The notes under the pieces are model-generated. The model was not told the origin of the DNA. It was given only the letters and a program-made list of their open reading frames with translations, and did not search any database. Shown piece by piece: positions 24,901 to 34,428 of a DNA stretch of 64,000 nt. How positions within the stretch are numbered: position 1 is the first letter of the stretch; the number at the start of each line of letters is the position of its first letter. The stretch comes from Antedon mediterranea (Eukaryota; Echinodermata; Crinoidea; Comatulida; Antedonidae), in NCBI RefSeq assembly GCF_964355755.1, contig NC_092678.1, positions 6,048,922-6,112,921 on the forward strand. Direction: 5' to 3'. The position numbers and the translations under genes are program-made.

Positions 24901-27900
24901 TTAGGTAAGGCAAATACTGTAAAACCAGAAACTTTCGCGAATCCGTTACATCAGTCATTTTTGCAACATAAAACATTCGCAAACTTGAAAAAGTAGAAGT
25001 AAATACTATAACAGGATCACGTATGCACGACATTTGTGTTATAAAGACGCTAATGCATTAGCTATTGTATGTTGTAGTAGGCCTATATGTTCTGAAAACT
25101 TTAAAGATTTCAATCACTTGCAAAATTCACGTTTAATGTGCGTGAAAGTTTCTGGTTTTACAATACTTTGCAGGGTGATTTTGCCAATGTTTTTTGTTAT
25201 TTTTTTTTAAAAATTAATTTATTGTGGCTAAATTTACTGATTCATGTGAGAGGGCATTTCAATTATTTATACTTGTGACTAAAAAGTGATTTTGTCGAAT
25301 GTTTGGTTTTAATTTTTCTAATTTTCCAACGATGGCCTCTGGTTCGTCAACCATAATATAATTCAACTCAAATCAACATTTATTTCTTCGAAATATAAGA
25401 ATGGCAATAGTAAATGTAAAAGTTTCTTAATTTAGAAATAAGTATCGTCATCGTGAGGTGGTTTCCCGAAAGATCGTAAAATCAAAACGGTACTGGGTAT
25501 GACCAACTAGCGTTATTGTCACCGGCTAGTCATCCATTCATAGAAGTACTAATGTAGTAGCCTACCTGTACGGTGACCATAGAATGTGACCCGAGGCATG
25601 ACTAACTACGACTTTTAGATGATAGAAAGTTGAGAAAAATTGTTACGAGTAGTTGTACGACATGAAGATGTTTATGAAATTATGTTAAAGATGTAAAAAC
25701 ATATTACATTAGGTATATAAACAGTAATGAGTGTTAGTAAAAATAAAATAATGTAAAAAAGACATAAGGAAGAAAAGCAAAGAGATTATGGAGCGGCTGT
25801 ACCTGAATATACAATAAAAATATTGTAAGTTTAAAGCAACATGTACACTTGTTCCGTTTCATGGAATGGAAGCTGGAGCTGTTCGATTCTGTATATGATG
25901 TTCTATTATTCAACAACATTATAATACACTGTATTTAATGAGACTCCAAAAGTCTAAAACATGACAAATATTTTCTCAATGAATTTATAGCATTCCCAAT
26001 AACAATTTTTTTTACACTGAATTATTAGGTGAACTTGTCTTTTTTTCTTTTATATGCATCATGTTGTTACATTAGTTTCATATCCTGTTTGGATATCAAG
26101 GTTTTAACTCATTTCAGTACCAAAAAGGAAAACAAAACCGAAAAAGGATTGGTATTATATTGAACACTTCCTTATACAAAAATAGAAGCATTAAACAAAT
26201 AGTAGCTTCATTGAAAAACAACAAGAATACAATAATTTCCACCTCAATGAAACCTCCAGTAAGTCTTTACAAAGTTGCTGTAATTTGTTGTTTTTTTTTT
26301 AGATAAAGATATTTGGATTGAATCCTTTGTTGCCAGAGGCTTCTTCTGGTCCATTGAATATTGAACGTGCTGTGAGTTCGGTATACCAGAGTTAAAACTT
26401 ATCTTTCGGGTCTAGGGACAGACATACCAGTTCTGAATTGACAGGAACATCTTCCATGATGGAACAAGACCTACTAACCCCATCAGCACATGTGTTTTCC
26501 AATGTACACCACAAACAGTCAAAGTGGCTAGCAGCACATGTAGAGCATCTATTATTAGATATAAGAATTAGATTAATATAACAGTTAACATTGGTCTGCA
26601 TTTAGTTAGATAGATAGCATGACATTATCTATCAACTGAATAAGGAAAATAGTTAAATCCTGTGATTAAACTTAATCATATACACATTTTATACTGCCAG
26701 CAAAAATGCGGAGTTGATCCGAAACTGTGACCCAGTGATGCGAAATGTATTCAGTGTCAAGTCAACGAGGTAGTTTTAACCATGTCTATACACTGAAAAT
26801 GTTTTAATATGCCCAAACCACAAAGAAGGGAAGTAAGTTATAGCTTAAGCTCCTGTTTGGCTTAAGTACTTTGGTATATTATAGTTTTCAGGTTAGGAGA
26901 ACTAGTCCCAATCTCAACAACAAAAATGTTACACACATACAGAACTTACACATTGCAGGAATAGAAATCGTATGATGTTTCTATGAACTTGACTTGAGTT
27001 AAAGTTGAAAGGATATAGATGGTTACCGATACATGATCTGTAAAATGAAGGAACCCAACAATTATGTTAAACAATGCAGTGGCGGATCCAACATTTTGAA
27101 ATAGGAGGAGCAAGGCCTAAAAAAAGTGGAATTACATGCTTAGGCCATAACCTAAATGCCCTATCTTTTGCATTGCAATTTCCAAAATCACCATCCGAGC
27201 CCTCTTTCCTGAAAAGGGCTAATAGGAAACATGTTTAATCCGCCTATCAGGTCTCATTTAACAGGAAGCCTACATTTGCTACAAAGATACAACTGCGTAA
27301 ACTAGTAAATCACTATATTTAATTGCACCAACTTCAAGTAAACTGGTTGAAAAAAGTTTTCATTGATAGCATCAGGAAGGGGAAATAAGCTTACCTGAAT
27401 AAGAGTGTATCAACTATTCAACTAGACCTATGTATATTGAATTTATATCATCTATTTTTTATGAAATATTTCAATTCATGCATATTTTAGCTAAAAAAAG
27501 CTCAAGAGGAAGACTAATTTATTTATTTTTTTAGAGTACTTAAAATTTAAAAAGCAAACCAATAACCAGAGAAAGTTTCAGAGTTGAACAATCTATTATA
27601 ATAATGACAGATGGTTTTACCAGATCCTTCAGGTACTGGCGGTAGCACGGCAGGACTTTCACAATAAAGTGTCTGGTTTACTAAAGTCGCTTGCCGGGTG
27701 ACACTGACATCAACTCCATTAAATATACAAAGATAACTGTCACTACCAGTTAAAGCTGGTAGATTTGTAAATTTAATTTCCAGCTAGAAAGAGCAGAAAA
27801 TACAAAATATCATACTATCCAGCTTACACTAGCAAACTCTAATACAGATCCAGAGCTATAACCATTAGTCTAACTGTGTGGGAACGGCCAATCTGGATAG

Positions 27901-30900
27901 CACAACCATGGAGTTATAAAATTACACAACCAAGCTTGATCCTGCTCAATAAGCTAGTGTCATGATCGGGAACGATTTGATTTGATTTTTTAATAGTACT
28001 GTATTTCTTTGCAAGCCCATATAGCCAGCGGGATTTGTAGGTTCGAAGGTAGGTTTTTCTTTAAATGCCCTTTTCAAACAGAGACCATCAGTGAAAATGC
28101 TTGTAAATAGGCCTACTTATGAAAATGGTATGGCCAATATGTTATGGCCTTAAAGTTTTATTTTCTTCTAGCCTTTTGCTTACACTTTACACTTGCCCTT
28201 TTTGAGAAAAAATGTAACATGAAATAACATCAGTAATTTTGGTAATATATCTAGATCATGAATGGACAGTTGACTTTTGCAACAGATTGAGGCAATGGAT
28301 GTATGTAATAAAAATAAGCTATAAGATATCATACATACAACCCTTATTGATCACTAGTGGCCACTAGTTGATATATAACATAGACTGTATAGAATATATA
28401 TCTTATTATTAACTTACCGTTGATGCACCATCATTGTATGGTAAATTTGGAGGTGAAACACTATCGATAGAAATACATATGTCGTTGTAAGCAAGCCACA
28501 CACCAGAGGAACAAGTATCGTATGTGCTACACCTGAAAAAATAAAATACAATCAGTTGTAACAGACCTAACTGTTAGTTACTAGCCAAAACCTTACTCTA
28601 AATGTTAGTTACTAGCCCAGACCTAACTGTTAGTTTAGCCCAGACCTTTTCTGTAACTGTTACTAGCCCAGACCTACAGTTAGCTACTAGCCCAGACCTC
28701 ATTCTGTTTTTCAATTACTCAATCTTACAGTATGGTAGACAATGTGCCAACCTATTTTGACTGTTAGGATGGAAGTTAGGTAGTAGGCCTACCCTGGTAG
28801 GGTGAAGGAACGCTCTCTAACTTAATATTAATTCTTGTGGAGTTGGATAACTCCCAGTCCACTCAGCTGTAAATGAGTACCTAGTTGAAAATACTAGGGA
28901 GAAAAAAGGCAGCGTGGAAAGGAACTGGCCACCCTCTACCACATAATGCCGAGGCTTAGTACATTGGGCTCCTAACAGCTCATTCCCCTATGTTCAGAAT
29001 GAACCCTGGACTCACATCACCTATTAATTCTTGTAAATATACGGTTACTGTATACAGCTGGGTTAAAATATTGTATCTAACTGGGTCTGCCTAAGCTAGT
29101 TAAGTTGACATAGGGAGGGAGACACTTGCACTTTCTAGGTACCTGAAATACAATGCATGCTGCGCTATTTTGTATAATTTGCAAGGCATTAAAATTAAAT
29201 TGGGACATTCTCTAAGAAGTGAATTACACATTAAAGTCTAAGCATTTTTAGCCAATCCCTCAATTTATTAATTCCTGTCTCAAGACAAGTCACAGTCCTT
29301 GACATCAGTAGTTAATATGGATGCTGGAAATGTTTGAACAGGGAGGTATAAAAATAAACTCCCTGGTTTAAATGATACAATTAAAAAATTAAACTTTAGA
29401 ATATTTATATAATTATACAGTACTGTAATATAATAGTGTTAGCTTTTAGTTGGGCAATTGGTTTTGCCTATTTTCTGTGATATATTTATCACAGAAAATA
29501 TATCCTTGTAATCATAATAAACCTACAGTACAAACACCTATTCTAATGAACATGATATCTCACATTTCAAATCTACTTCCTGAAACACTTCCTAGTTTAT
29601 ACAATGTATCTATATATTATTACATAATGGCAAATTTCAGTAAATCACGCATAATTCTAAATACTTACTTAATATTTTGGTACTAATTGTTAGACACAGA
29701 CACAATTAACGGTTAAATTCAATTTTTAAAACCTAAGGAACACAATAATAGCCTCTTACCTGTTCATCAGTGTACACCATCCACAGTATGGGTCACCAAC
29801 ACCGCCACCAACCCCCAGACATTCACTACATGTTGTATACTGTTCACATTCTGCAACAGGCACTTTTGTAATCTATAAATATATATTTTAATTTTTTTTT
29901 CAAAATATGCATGGTTTGCATATATAGAATCATCTTTGCTAAACATCAAAATTCTCATCGAATAGCTTTATTTGAGGTCACTACACACGCAGTTCCAAAG
30001 GACTAGTTTGTACCCCCAAAGCCTCGCTAAATTATTAATTATTTATCAAGGTACAACCTTAAAACTTGTTACACCTAGTTTTTCATAACCAGTGAACTTG
30101 AATCAACTGGCAAGATTCAAGATTATTTATTTTTCTTGGAAATTTTGAGGTTAGATCCACAACAGACTATACATACTTGCTGTTTAGTTATGACGTATAT
30201 AGAATCATTATCTTTGCTCAACATCAGTCCATTTCTTATAACTGAACTGCCGGCATCTATCGTTTTCGTCTCATACTTCTGAGCAGATGTCAATGAATCT
30301 AATCGTAGCTATATATATAAATAGTTAAATTTTTTGGATAAATTTTAAGCAGTTATACACCAACATACAACATATATATTGTGTTGTCTCGCACCCTAGA
30401 TAGAAACCAAGATAAATGTCATGAAAACTTACCTTCACAAGATCACCTTTGTCATCTCCTAGAAATATCACACTTTCCTGTACCTCGTCTATGTATTGAA
30501 ACGCGACTGATGTGAACAGTGTGTCATCCTCCTGGTAAATAGCATCTGCTACAATCGGGGCATCACCACCAAGGTCTGGAATCTGCTCAAGGTAATGGCA
30601 ATAGGGCACTTGTTCATCTACTAGCAGTTGTTCCTAAAATAATTAATTTAAACAATTCTGGTTATATCAAACATTAATGATATGGGGAAAATATAATGCA
30701 CTCAGAAATCTATGTTTCCTATTTTTATGACATTTTTTGTTTCCAAATGATTTTTTGTTAATCCATTTATTATTAATTATGACCAACAAATAATAAATGA
30801 TAAATTAGCTGCCAAATGTAACCGTAGTCTTTATTGTTTAAGAAAAATAATGTTTTGGTCAAACTGTTTTATGAATCTGTTATACAATCAGTACTCTGTT

Positions 30901-33091
30901 TTTGCTGCATTGTTTGGGGTAACAGTATTACCAAAGCCAATTACAATAGACTGAATAGGGTAGTGAAGACAGCTAGCAAACGCTTAAACGTAAACTTAAA
31001 CCCCTTAGAAAACATGTGCAATGATCTTGTAAATAAGAAAGTTAAATCTATTATCGCTGATGATATGCATCCCTTGCATGGAGAGTTTATAGTTTTAAAT
31101 AAGTATGGTAAATTAAGAATGATGCGTATTAAAACAACTTGATTTAGGAATGCCTTTCTACCTTCAGCACTGCAGACAGTATATTTATTAAAAACAAACC
31201 TAGATAAGATAATTAGAATTTTCATTGTTGATAAAATTTTGGTTTTTTGCAAGTGTTTCTACTAATTGAGTGTATTCTTTTTGGCAACAAGAAGACAAAT
31301 TTCATACTGTACTATCTTGGTTTGTATGACAATAAAAGATCTGTGTATCTGTATCTGTCGTGAGGTAATTTCCCGATTGATCATAATCAAAACGGTACTG
31401 GGTTTGGTCTACTAGCGTTCCTGCTCCCAACCAGTACATCCATTCATAGAAGCTTTAATGAAGTAAGCCTACCTGGTGGTAACCATAGAATGGTTCCGAG
31501 ATAACGACTATACTTCGGCTTTTAGTCAATAGAAGATTGAAAAAATTGTTATAATATTAATAAAAAGACATTTGTTAGTATAAATTTAAAACATATAGAT
31601 ATAAGGAAGAAAAGCAAAGAGATTATGGAGCGGCTGTACCAGAATATACAACACTAAGTATTGTAAAGTTAATATACTAAACAATTTAGGCGATCTTGTC
31701 AAAGGTCAAGCGCCTTCAGCCTGCCACGTTTCGATATTCAATATTGAACTTGACCTATAACAGTTTATTTGTGATTTATATAGAATCCAAATAATTTGAT
31801 AACTATAGAGAAAATAGATAAAAGCGAAATATACAAATCCCAATAATGTGCTTTGCTTACTAACTATACTAGGATTTTTTTTAATAATTTATATTCATGT
31901 ACAATTATTGATTAATTGATAATATATATATATTAATTATGTGTGAACATTTCTTACCCATAAAGTATTTGCTCCGCAATCATGCTGACTAGATCCAGCC
32001 CACTGGACAGTTTTAAATGTCGTATTTCCTTGTGCGCATTCCTTATATGCATTCAAGAACGAATATTCTATTTTATCCGACAAAGAATATACACAAACAG
32101 CAGATTTCCGCTCTGGAATCGAGCTTGCACCATTTTTGGACCTTCCAAAGGTTACAACAAGTATGAGTGATGATGTGTTTGGCTCAGACGGCACCCTATT
32201 CGCCAAGTAAGCTGACTGGGCCAGCATGTATTTCTGGCCATTATGATTGCAAACAAGAGGCAGTTCAATATATGATACCTTATAGGTCTGATCAGATTCA
32301 CAAGTATGTGTAATGTATGTTTGGTAATTAGGGGTGGTTTGTGAGTAATTCTCATCATAAACAACAACATAATAGTTAATATTATTACTATTAAATCCAT
32401 GTATAAAGTCCATTTTAAATCCTTGTTTTATATGACTGTCTGACGCTTTCTTTTGTGATTTTTGCAGCATGCTTTTCTGTACCTCAAAATCTACTAAAGA
32501 ACGTGTAGCGAATAGCGGTAAATCAGGGTCAATAGCAGCTACAGTTCCAATATATAAGTTTGGTTCACCAGCCGGATTCTGTATAATCATTGCTACACTA
32601 TTTCCATCTGTGTTTACCACGGGAACACTAATTGGTAGACCAATATCTACATAGTATCCATCTGTGTATATTGACCAAATAAACAGCTGATCAATAGTTG
32701 TCAAGTTAGAACGATATAAAAAATCGCAACCTCCTTGATAAACAGTTCCACATGAAATAATTATATCACCAAATTGTAATAACAATTTGTTTGAATTATT
32801 CCTGAATGTTCGTTCAAAAGCACACTCTGCAGGGGGCGCACGTGTACAGTCCGGATTATCTAATTTTGGTCCAATATCTCCTTGTACTATTAGTCTTAAG
32901 TCACCAGCATCAAGTCTATAAACTTTGTTTAAGCCTCCAATAAATATGTTTTCCAATTCATTATCATACACCACTGAGGAAAAATTTCCGCCAGGATCTC
33001 TATATTTGTCATAGCTTTGTGATAAGGCTGGACATAATACAACAAAAGTGACTGCAAACTTCCAAAATATCTTCCAACAATGTTGTGCCAT
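12769..33091 (-). CDS. Plexin-like receptor D: full plexin ectodomain, one membrane helix, no cytoplasmic GAP
   Basis: Twenty coding exons read in one unbroken frame for 1,257 residues. Exons: 33,091-31,958; 30,633-30,433; 30,308-30,177; 29,872-29,760; 28,532-28,418; 27,783-27,621; 27,037-26,950; 26,548-26,428; 24,773-24,681; 24,289-24,200; 23,536-23,449; 22,952-22,783; 22,475-22,318; 20,803-20,704; 16,872-16,739; 16,129-15,968; 14,523-14,430; 14,282-14,007; 13,565-13,425; 12,969-12,769. Order: signal peptide, sema (to about 490), PSI1 (497-546), IPT1, PSI2 (645-680), IPT2, PSI3 (783-830), about four IPT modules, membrane helix (1214-1240), 17-residue tail. Plexins bind semaphorins and signal through an intracellular R-Ras/Rap GAP of roughly 600 residues; that part is absent and there is no space for it before gene 1. 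Likely a decoy, co-receptor or adaptor-coupled receptor (inference). MET/RON-type receptors are excluded by the three PSI modules. Confidence 0.9.
13425..28532 (-). CDS. Gene D stalk: PSI1 end, IPT and PSI modules
   Basis: Fifteen exons from 28,532-28,418 to 13,565-13,425. Recognisable pieces: [19 protein letters not shown] completes PSI1; LYCESP in IPT1; [14 protein letters not shown] is PSI2; [13 protein letters not shown] ends IPT2; [13 protein letters not shown] and [15 protein letters not shown] are PSI3; [19 protein letters not shown] opens IPT3; [16 protein letters not shown] opens IPT4; [12 protein letters not shown] opens IPT5; [19 protein letters not shown] is the last IPT. Near residue 1078 the sequence AHRKRQ is a dibasic site, possibly a convertase site, though P4 is His rather than Arg. 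A LINE, two MITEs and a 1.4-kb minisatellite lie in its introns. Confidence 0.88.
14537..15905. repeat. 34-bp minisatellite, about 39 copies, in a gene D intron
   Basis: Unit CACACATGAATCAAAGAGTA followed by CAAGAGGGTGTGTT. Variants differ at single bases (GGTGTG, GATGTG, GGTGGG), and there are two shared degenerate blocks near 14,780-14,820 and 15,430-15,475, indicating higher-order duplication. The array lies between exons 16,129-15,968 and 14,523-14,430 and starts right beside the latter's acceptor. Confidence 0.95.
16252..16660. mobile_element. MITE with perfect 32-bp inverted ends and 7-bp target duplication
   Basis: The ends at 16,252-16,283 and 16,629-16,660 are perfect inverted repeats beginning CAAAGAACTTATAACACAAG. 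They are flanked by direct repeats ATACAAC at 16,245-16,251 and 16,661-16,667. The interior holds a duplicated segment of about 62 bp (16,369-16,430 and 16,452-16,513). The length of the target duplication is near that of hAT elements (8 bp); the superfamily is uncertain. The perfect ends indicate a recent insertion, about 80 bp from exon 16,872-16,739. Confidence 0.9.
16950..17130 (+). mobile_element. SINE-like segment
   Basis: Contains GGATAAGGACTATAAGCC, CCCTTTAAAGAACC and TCGAGATGAGTAGGGGTTACC. From memory these resemble conserved body words of invertebrate SINEs. No clear Pol III boxes or ends are defined. Confidence 0.45.
17345..20575 (+). mobile_element. CR1/Rex1-like LINE, nearly full length
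   Basis: Carries an apurinic endonuclease-reverse transcriptase reading frame (see CDS), a short 3' untranslated region and a 3' end of tandem TTGATAC-like repeats at about 20,545-20,573, typical of CR1-group LINEs. The 5' border is uncertain. It is inserted in the intron between gene D exons 20,803-20,704 and 16,872-16,739, antisense to the gene. Confidence 0.85.
17598..20391 (+). CDS. LINE ORF2: endonuclease and reverse transcriptase, one frameshift
   Basis: An 811-residue frame (17,598-20,033) continues in another frame at 20,041-20,391. Order: basic N-terminus, AP endonuclease ([39 protein letters not shown]), then reverse transcriptase ([61 protein letters not shown], catalytic FADDTAMIG) and a C-terminal [13 protein letters not shown] segment. 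The TLYTSD and FADD contexts fit the Rex1 branch of CR1. A single extra A in the run near 20,030 (TGTAAATAAT) breaks the frame; otherwise no stops. The copy is young but probably not autonomous unless the frameshift is a sequencing error. Confidence 0.88.
21685..21715. repeat. Perfect 31-bp palindrome
   Basis: CGTTAAAGTTGAACC, one A, then GGTTCAACTTTAACG: two perfect 15-bp arms in a gene D intron. Confidence 0.9.
23006..23118. mobile_element. MITE, sister copy of 2,034-2,177
   Basis: The ends AAGCTCTGTCTATACTATCAAA and TGATAGTATAGACAGCTT are inverted, with internal CACTACCATATTTGGGCACA shared with the other copy. It lies in the intron between gene D exons 23,536-23,449 and 22,952-22,783. Confidence 0.75.
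23288..23430. repeat. 22-bp AT-rich minisatellite
   Basis: About six copies of TATTTGTTTATATATTTATA plus TA, ending about 20 bases from the donor of exon 23,536-23,449. Confidence 0.9.
24330..24517. mobile_element. Palindromic MITE flanked by TTAA
   Basis: The two halves are inverted over most of their length: AAGGGCCTTTCACACCTG and TTCCGGCACGGTTCC on the left, GGAACCGTGCCGGAACAG and GTGTGAAAGACCCTT on the right. TTAA borders both ends (24,330-24,333 and 24,514-24,517), as in piggyBac-type insertion. It is GC-rich against an AT-rich background and lies just 5' (gene sense) of exon 24,289-24,200. Confidence 0.8.
24919..25161. mobile_element. MITE with 21-bp inverted ends
   Basis: GTAAAACCAGAAACTTTCGCG on the left and CGTGAAAGTTTCTGGTTTTAC on the right differ at one position. 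Flanking AATACT (24,913-24,918 and 25,162-25,167) is a likely target duplication. No coding capacity. Confidence 0.8.
25446..25840 (+). repeat. Interspersed repeat R1, long copy
   Basis: Aligns along its length with 31,357-31,690, from GTGAGGTRRTTTCCCG to GAGATTATGGAGCGGCTGTACC. No coding frame and no clear terminal repeats. Family not recognised. Confidence 0.65.
28560..28710. repeat. Imperfect tandem repeat of about 25-30 bp
   Basis: Five irregular copies of a unit containing CCTAACTGTTAGTTACTAGCC just upstream (gene sense) of gene D exon 28,532-28,418. Confidence 0.75.
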
Positions 33092-33107
33092 CTTGAATAT
33101 TCGTACT
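29760..33107 (-). CDS. Gene D head cassette: signal peptide, sema, PSI1
   Basis: Four exons: 33,107-31,958 (16 noncoding bases, then ATG at 33,091), 30,633-30,433, 30,308-30,177 and 29,872-29,760. The signal peptide ends near [16 protein letters not shown]. The sema part carries [11 protein letters not shown] and [20 protein letters not shown]. The PSI exon has [12 protein letters not shown] and DPYCGWCTL and ends in phase 2. Compared with A and C, exon 1 of D is 51 nt longer, adding 17 residues around [16 protein letters not shown]. The whole cassette is duplicated as head C. Confidence 0.9.
30789..31356 (+). mobile_element. 3' fragment of a Rex1-like LINE
   Basis: Encodes a decayed reverse transcriptase C-terminus: [14 protein letters not shown], then in another frame [35 protein letters not shown] and, past a stop, [11 protein letters not shown]. 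It ends in ATAAAAGATCTG and tandem TGTATC. It lies in the first coding intron of gene D. The equivalent site in head A (near 49,495) is uninterrupted. Confidence 0.8.
31357..31690 (+). repeat. Interspersed repeat R1, copy abutting the LINE fragment
   Basis: Starts directly after the (TGTATC)n tail of the LINE fragment and aligns with 25,446-25,840. Together with the LINE piece it forms the block missing from head A. Confidence 0.65.
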
Positions 33108-33778
33108 CTGCAAAATATAGTAAGATAATATGTCAAGAAGATGTAAGACACTAAAACTTGTTGGAATATAGTGCATTTCAAACATGATAAAATATTTGTA
33201 AGAATGTAAAACTTAGGCCTAGTTTGCAATGGATCTATACCATAGATGGTCGTTTAAATGCAGTTTGAATTAACTTCTTATTTAGGTTGGCCGACTGAAT
33301 TATGCAAGATTAAGACTATGAACATATTGAAAGCAAAGGGCGTGCATACAAAAAACACCACCAATAAACTAATTTTCTTTGGTTATATTTATTTATACTT
33401 TTTTACAAAAACGGTCTAAAATTGCATAGTTTTCACATTAATTGAAACCGCATAAAGTTGAATGTTATTTCAAATAGGTAGCTGACTACTTATTCATCAT
33501 AGAGGGTTTATAAAACAATAGGTCACTATGTCATGGTGAACATGGGACCAGCTTTTAAATGAGTGGTCGCATGCCAATAGTATGTATTCGACTAAAATCA
33601 AATTACTTAAATGTTTAATTTAAAATTAGTAACCTGGCTAATTTTATATATATTACTGTCCAAATTGATGAGTTCAAATCAAGTTGTTTGTTTTTTTTTG
33701 TATTTTCAAAAGAATTTGTTACTGTACCTTTAATAGGGTTTCAATGTAGTAGCTTCAAACTTTGCATTTCAGGCTCGC

Positions 33779-34050
33779 CTGTACATGGTACAACTGCTGT
33801 GAAATCAACAGTACTGCTAATATAGCAACAAACAGGATGTCATACATAAATATATAACTATAAAAGCATACAGTGGCTAATGCATTCAAAGTAAAATTCC
33901 TCTGAAAAGTGTACAATAAACATATAATTCAACTCATACCACATTGGGCAGTGTGTGTTGATCAACTCAAGAATACCAAAGATAGAGATAATGATATGCA
34001 ACAAAAACTTGTGGTATACTTCAGCATATAGATGGCGCTGTCACAATAAT
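33779..34050 (-). promoter_or_regulatory. Promoter/noncoding 5' exon block of head D
   Basis: Minus-strand words shared with the other heads: TTGATCAACACACACTGCCC, CAGAGGAATTTTACTTTG, TATGACATCCTGTTTGTTGC and TGTTGATTTCACAGCAG. The presumed first exon would end at 33,779, where the donor reads ACAG|GCGAGC rather than GTGAGT as in gene 1 and head A. It would thus need a GC-AG intron or another donor. The target acceptor is TTTTGCAG at 33,108. Confidence 0.55.
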
Positions 34051-34428
34051 TAAATCAAAGATTTTTTTCTTTATTTTAATCATTTTTTCTGGAGAATAAA
34101 AGTATACCTTTTTTAGGCACTTCTTGGTTTGAGTAGGGCTACAAATTATAATTATATTTATATTTATCTGATTATCTTTACCTTTTGTTTTTTATCTTTA
34201 TATTTTATATTTTGTTGGTTTTTAAATTTTTTTATTGTAGATAAACACTTGAAACACTTCCTAGTTTATACAATGTATCTATATATTATTACATAATGGC
34301 AAATTTCAGTAAATCACGCATAATTCTAAATACTTACTTAATATTTTGGTACTAATTGTTAGACACAGACACAATTAACGGTTAAATTCAATTTTTAAAA
34401 CCTAAGGAACACAATAATAGCCTCTTAC

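Noticed and set aside
12769-33091. Assignment of gene D to the MET/RON receptor kinase family
   Set aside because: MET-type receptors have one PSI and four IPT modules followed by a kinase; here there are three PSI modules interleaved with IPTs and no kinase.
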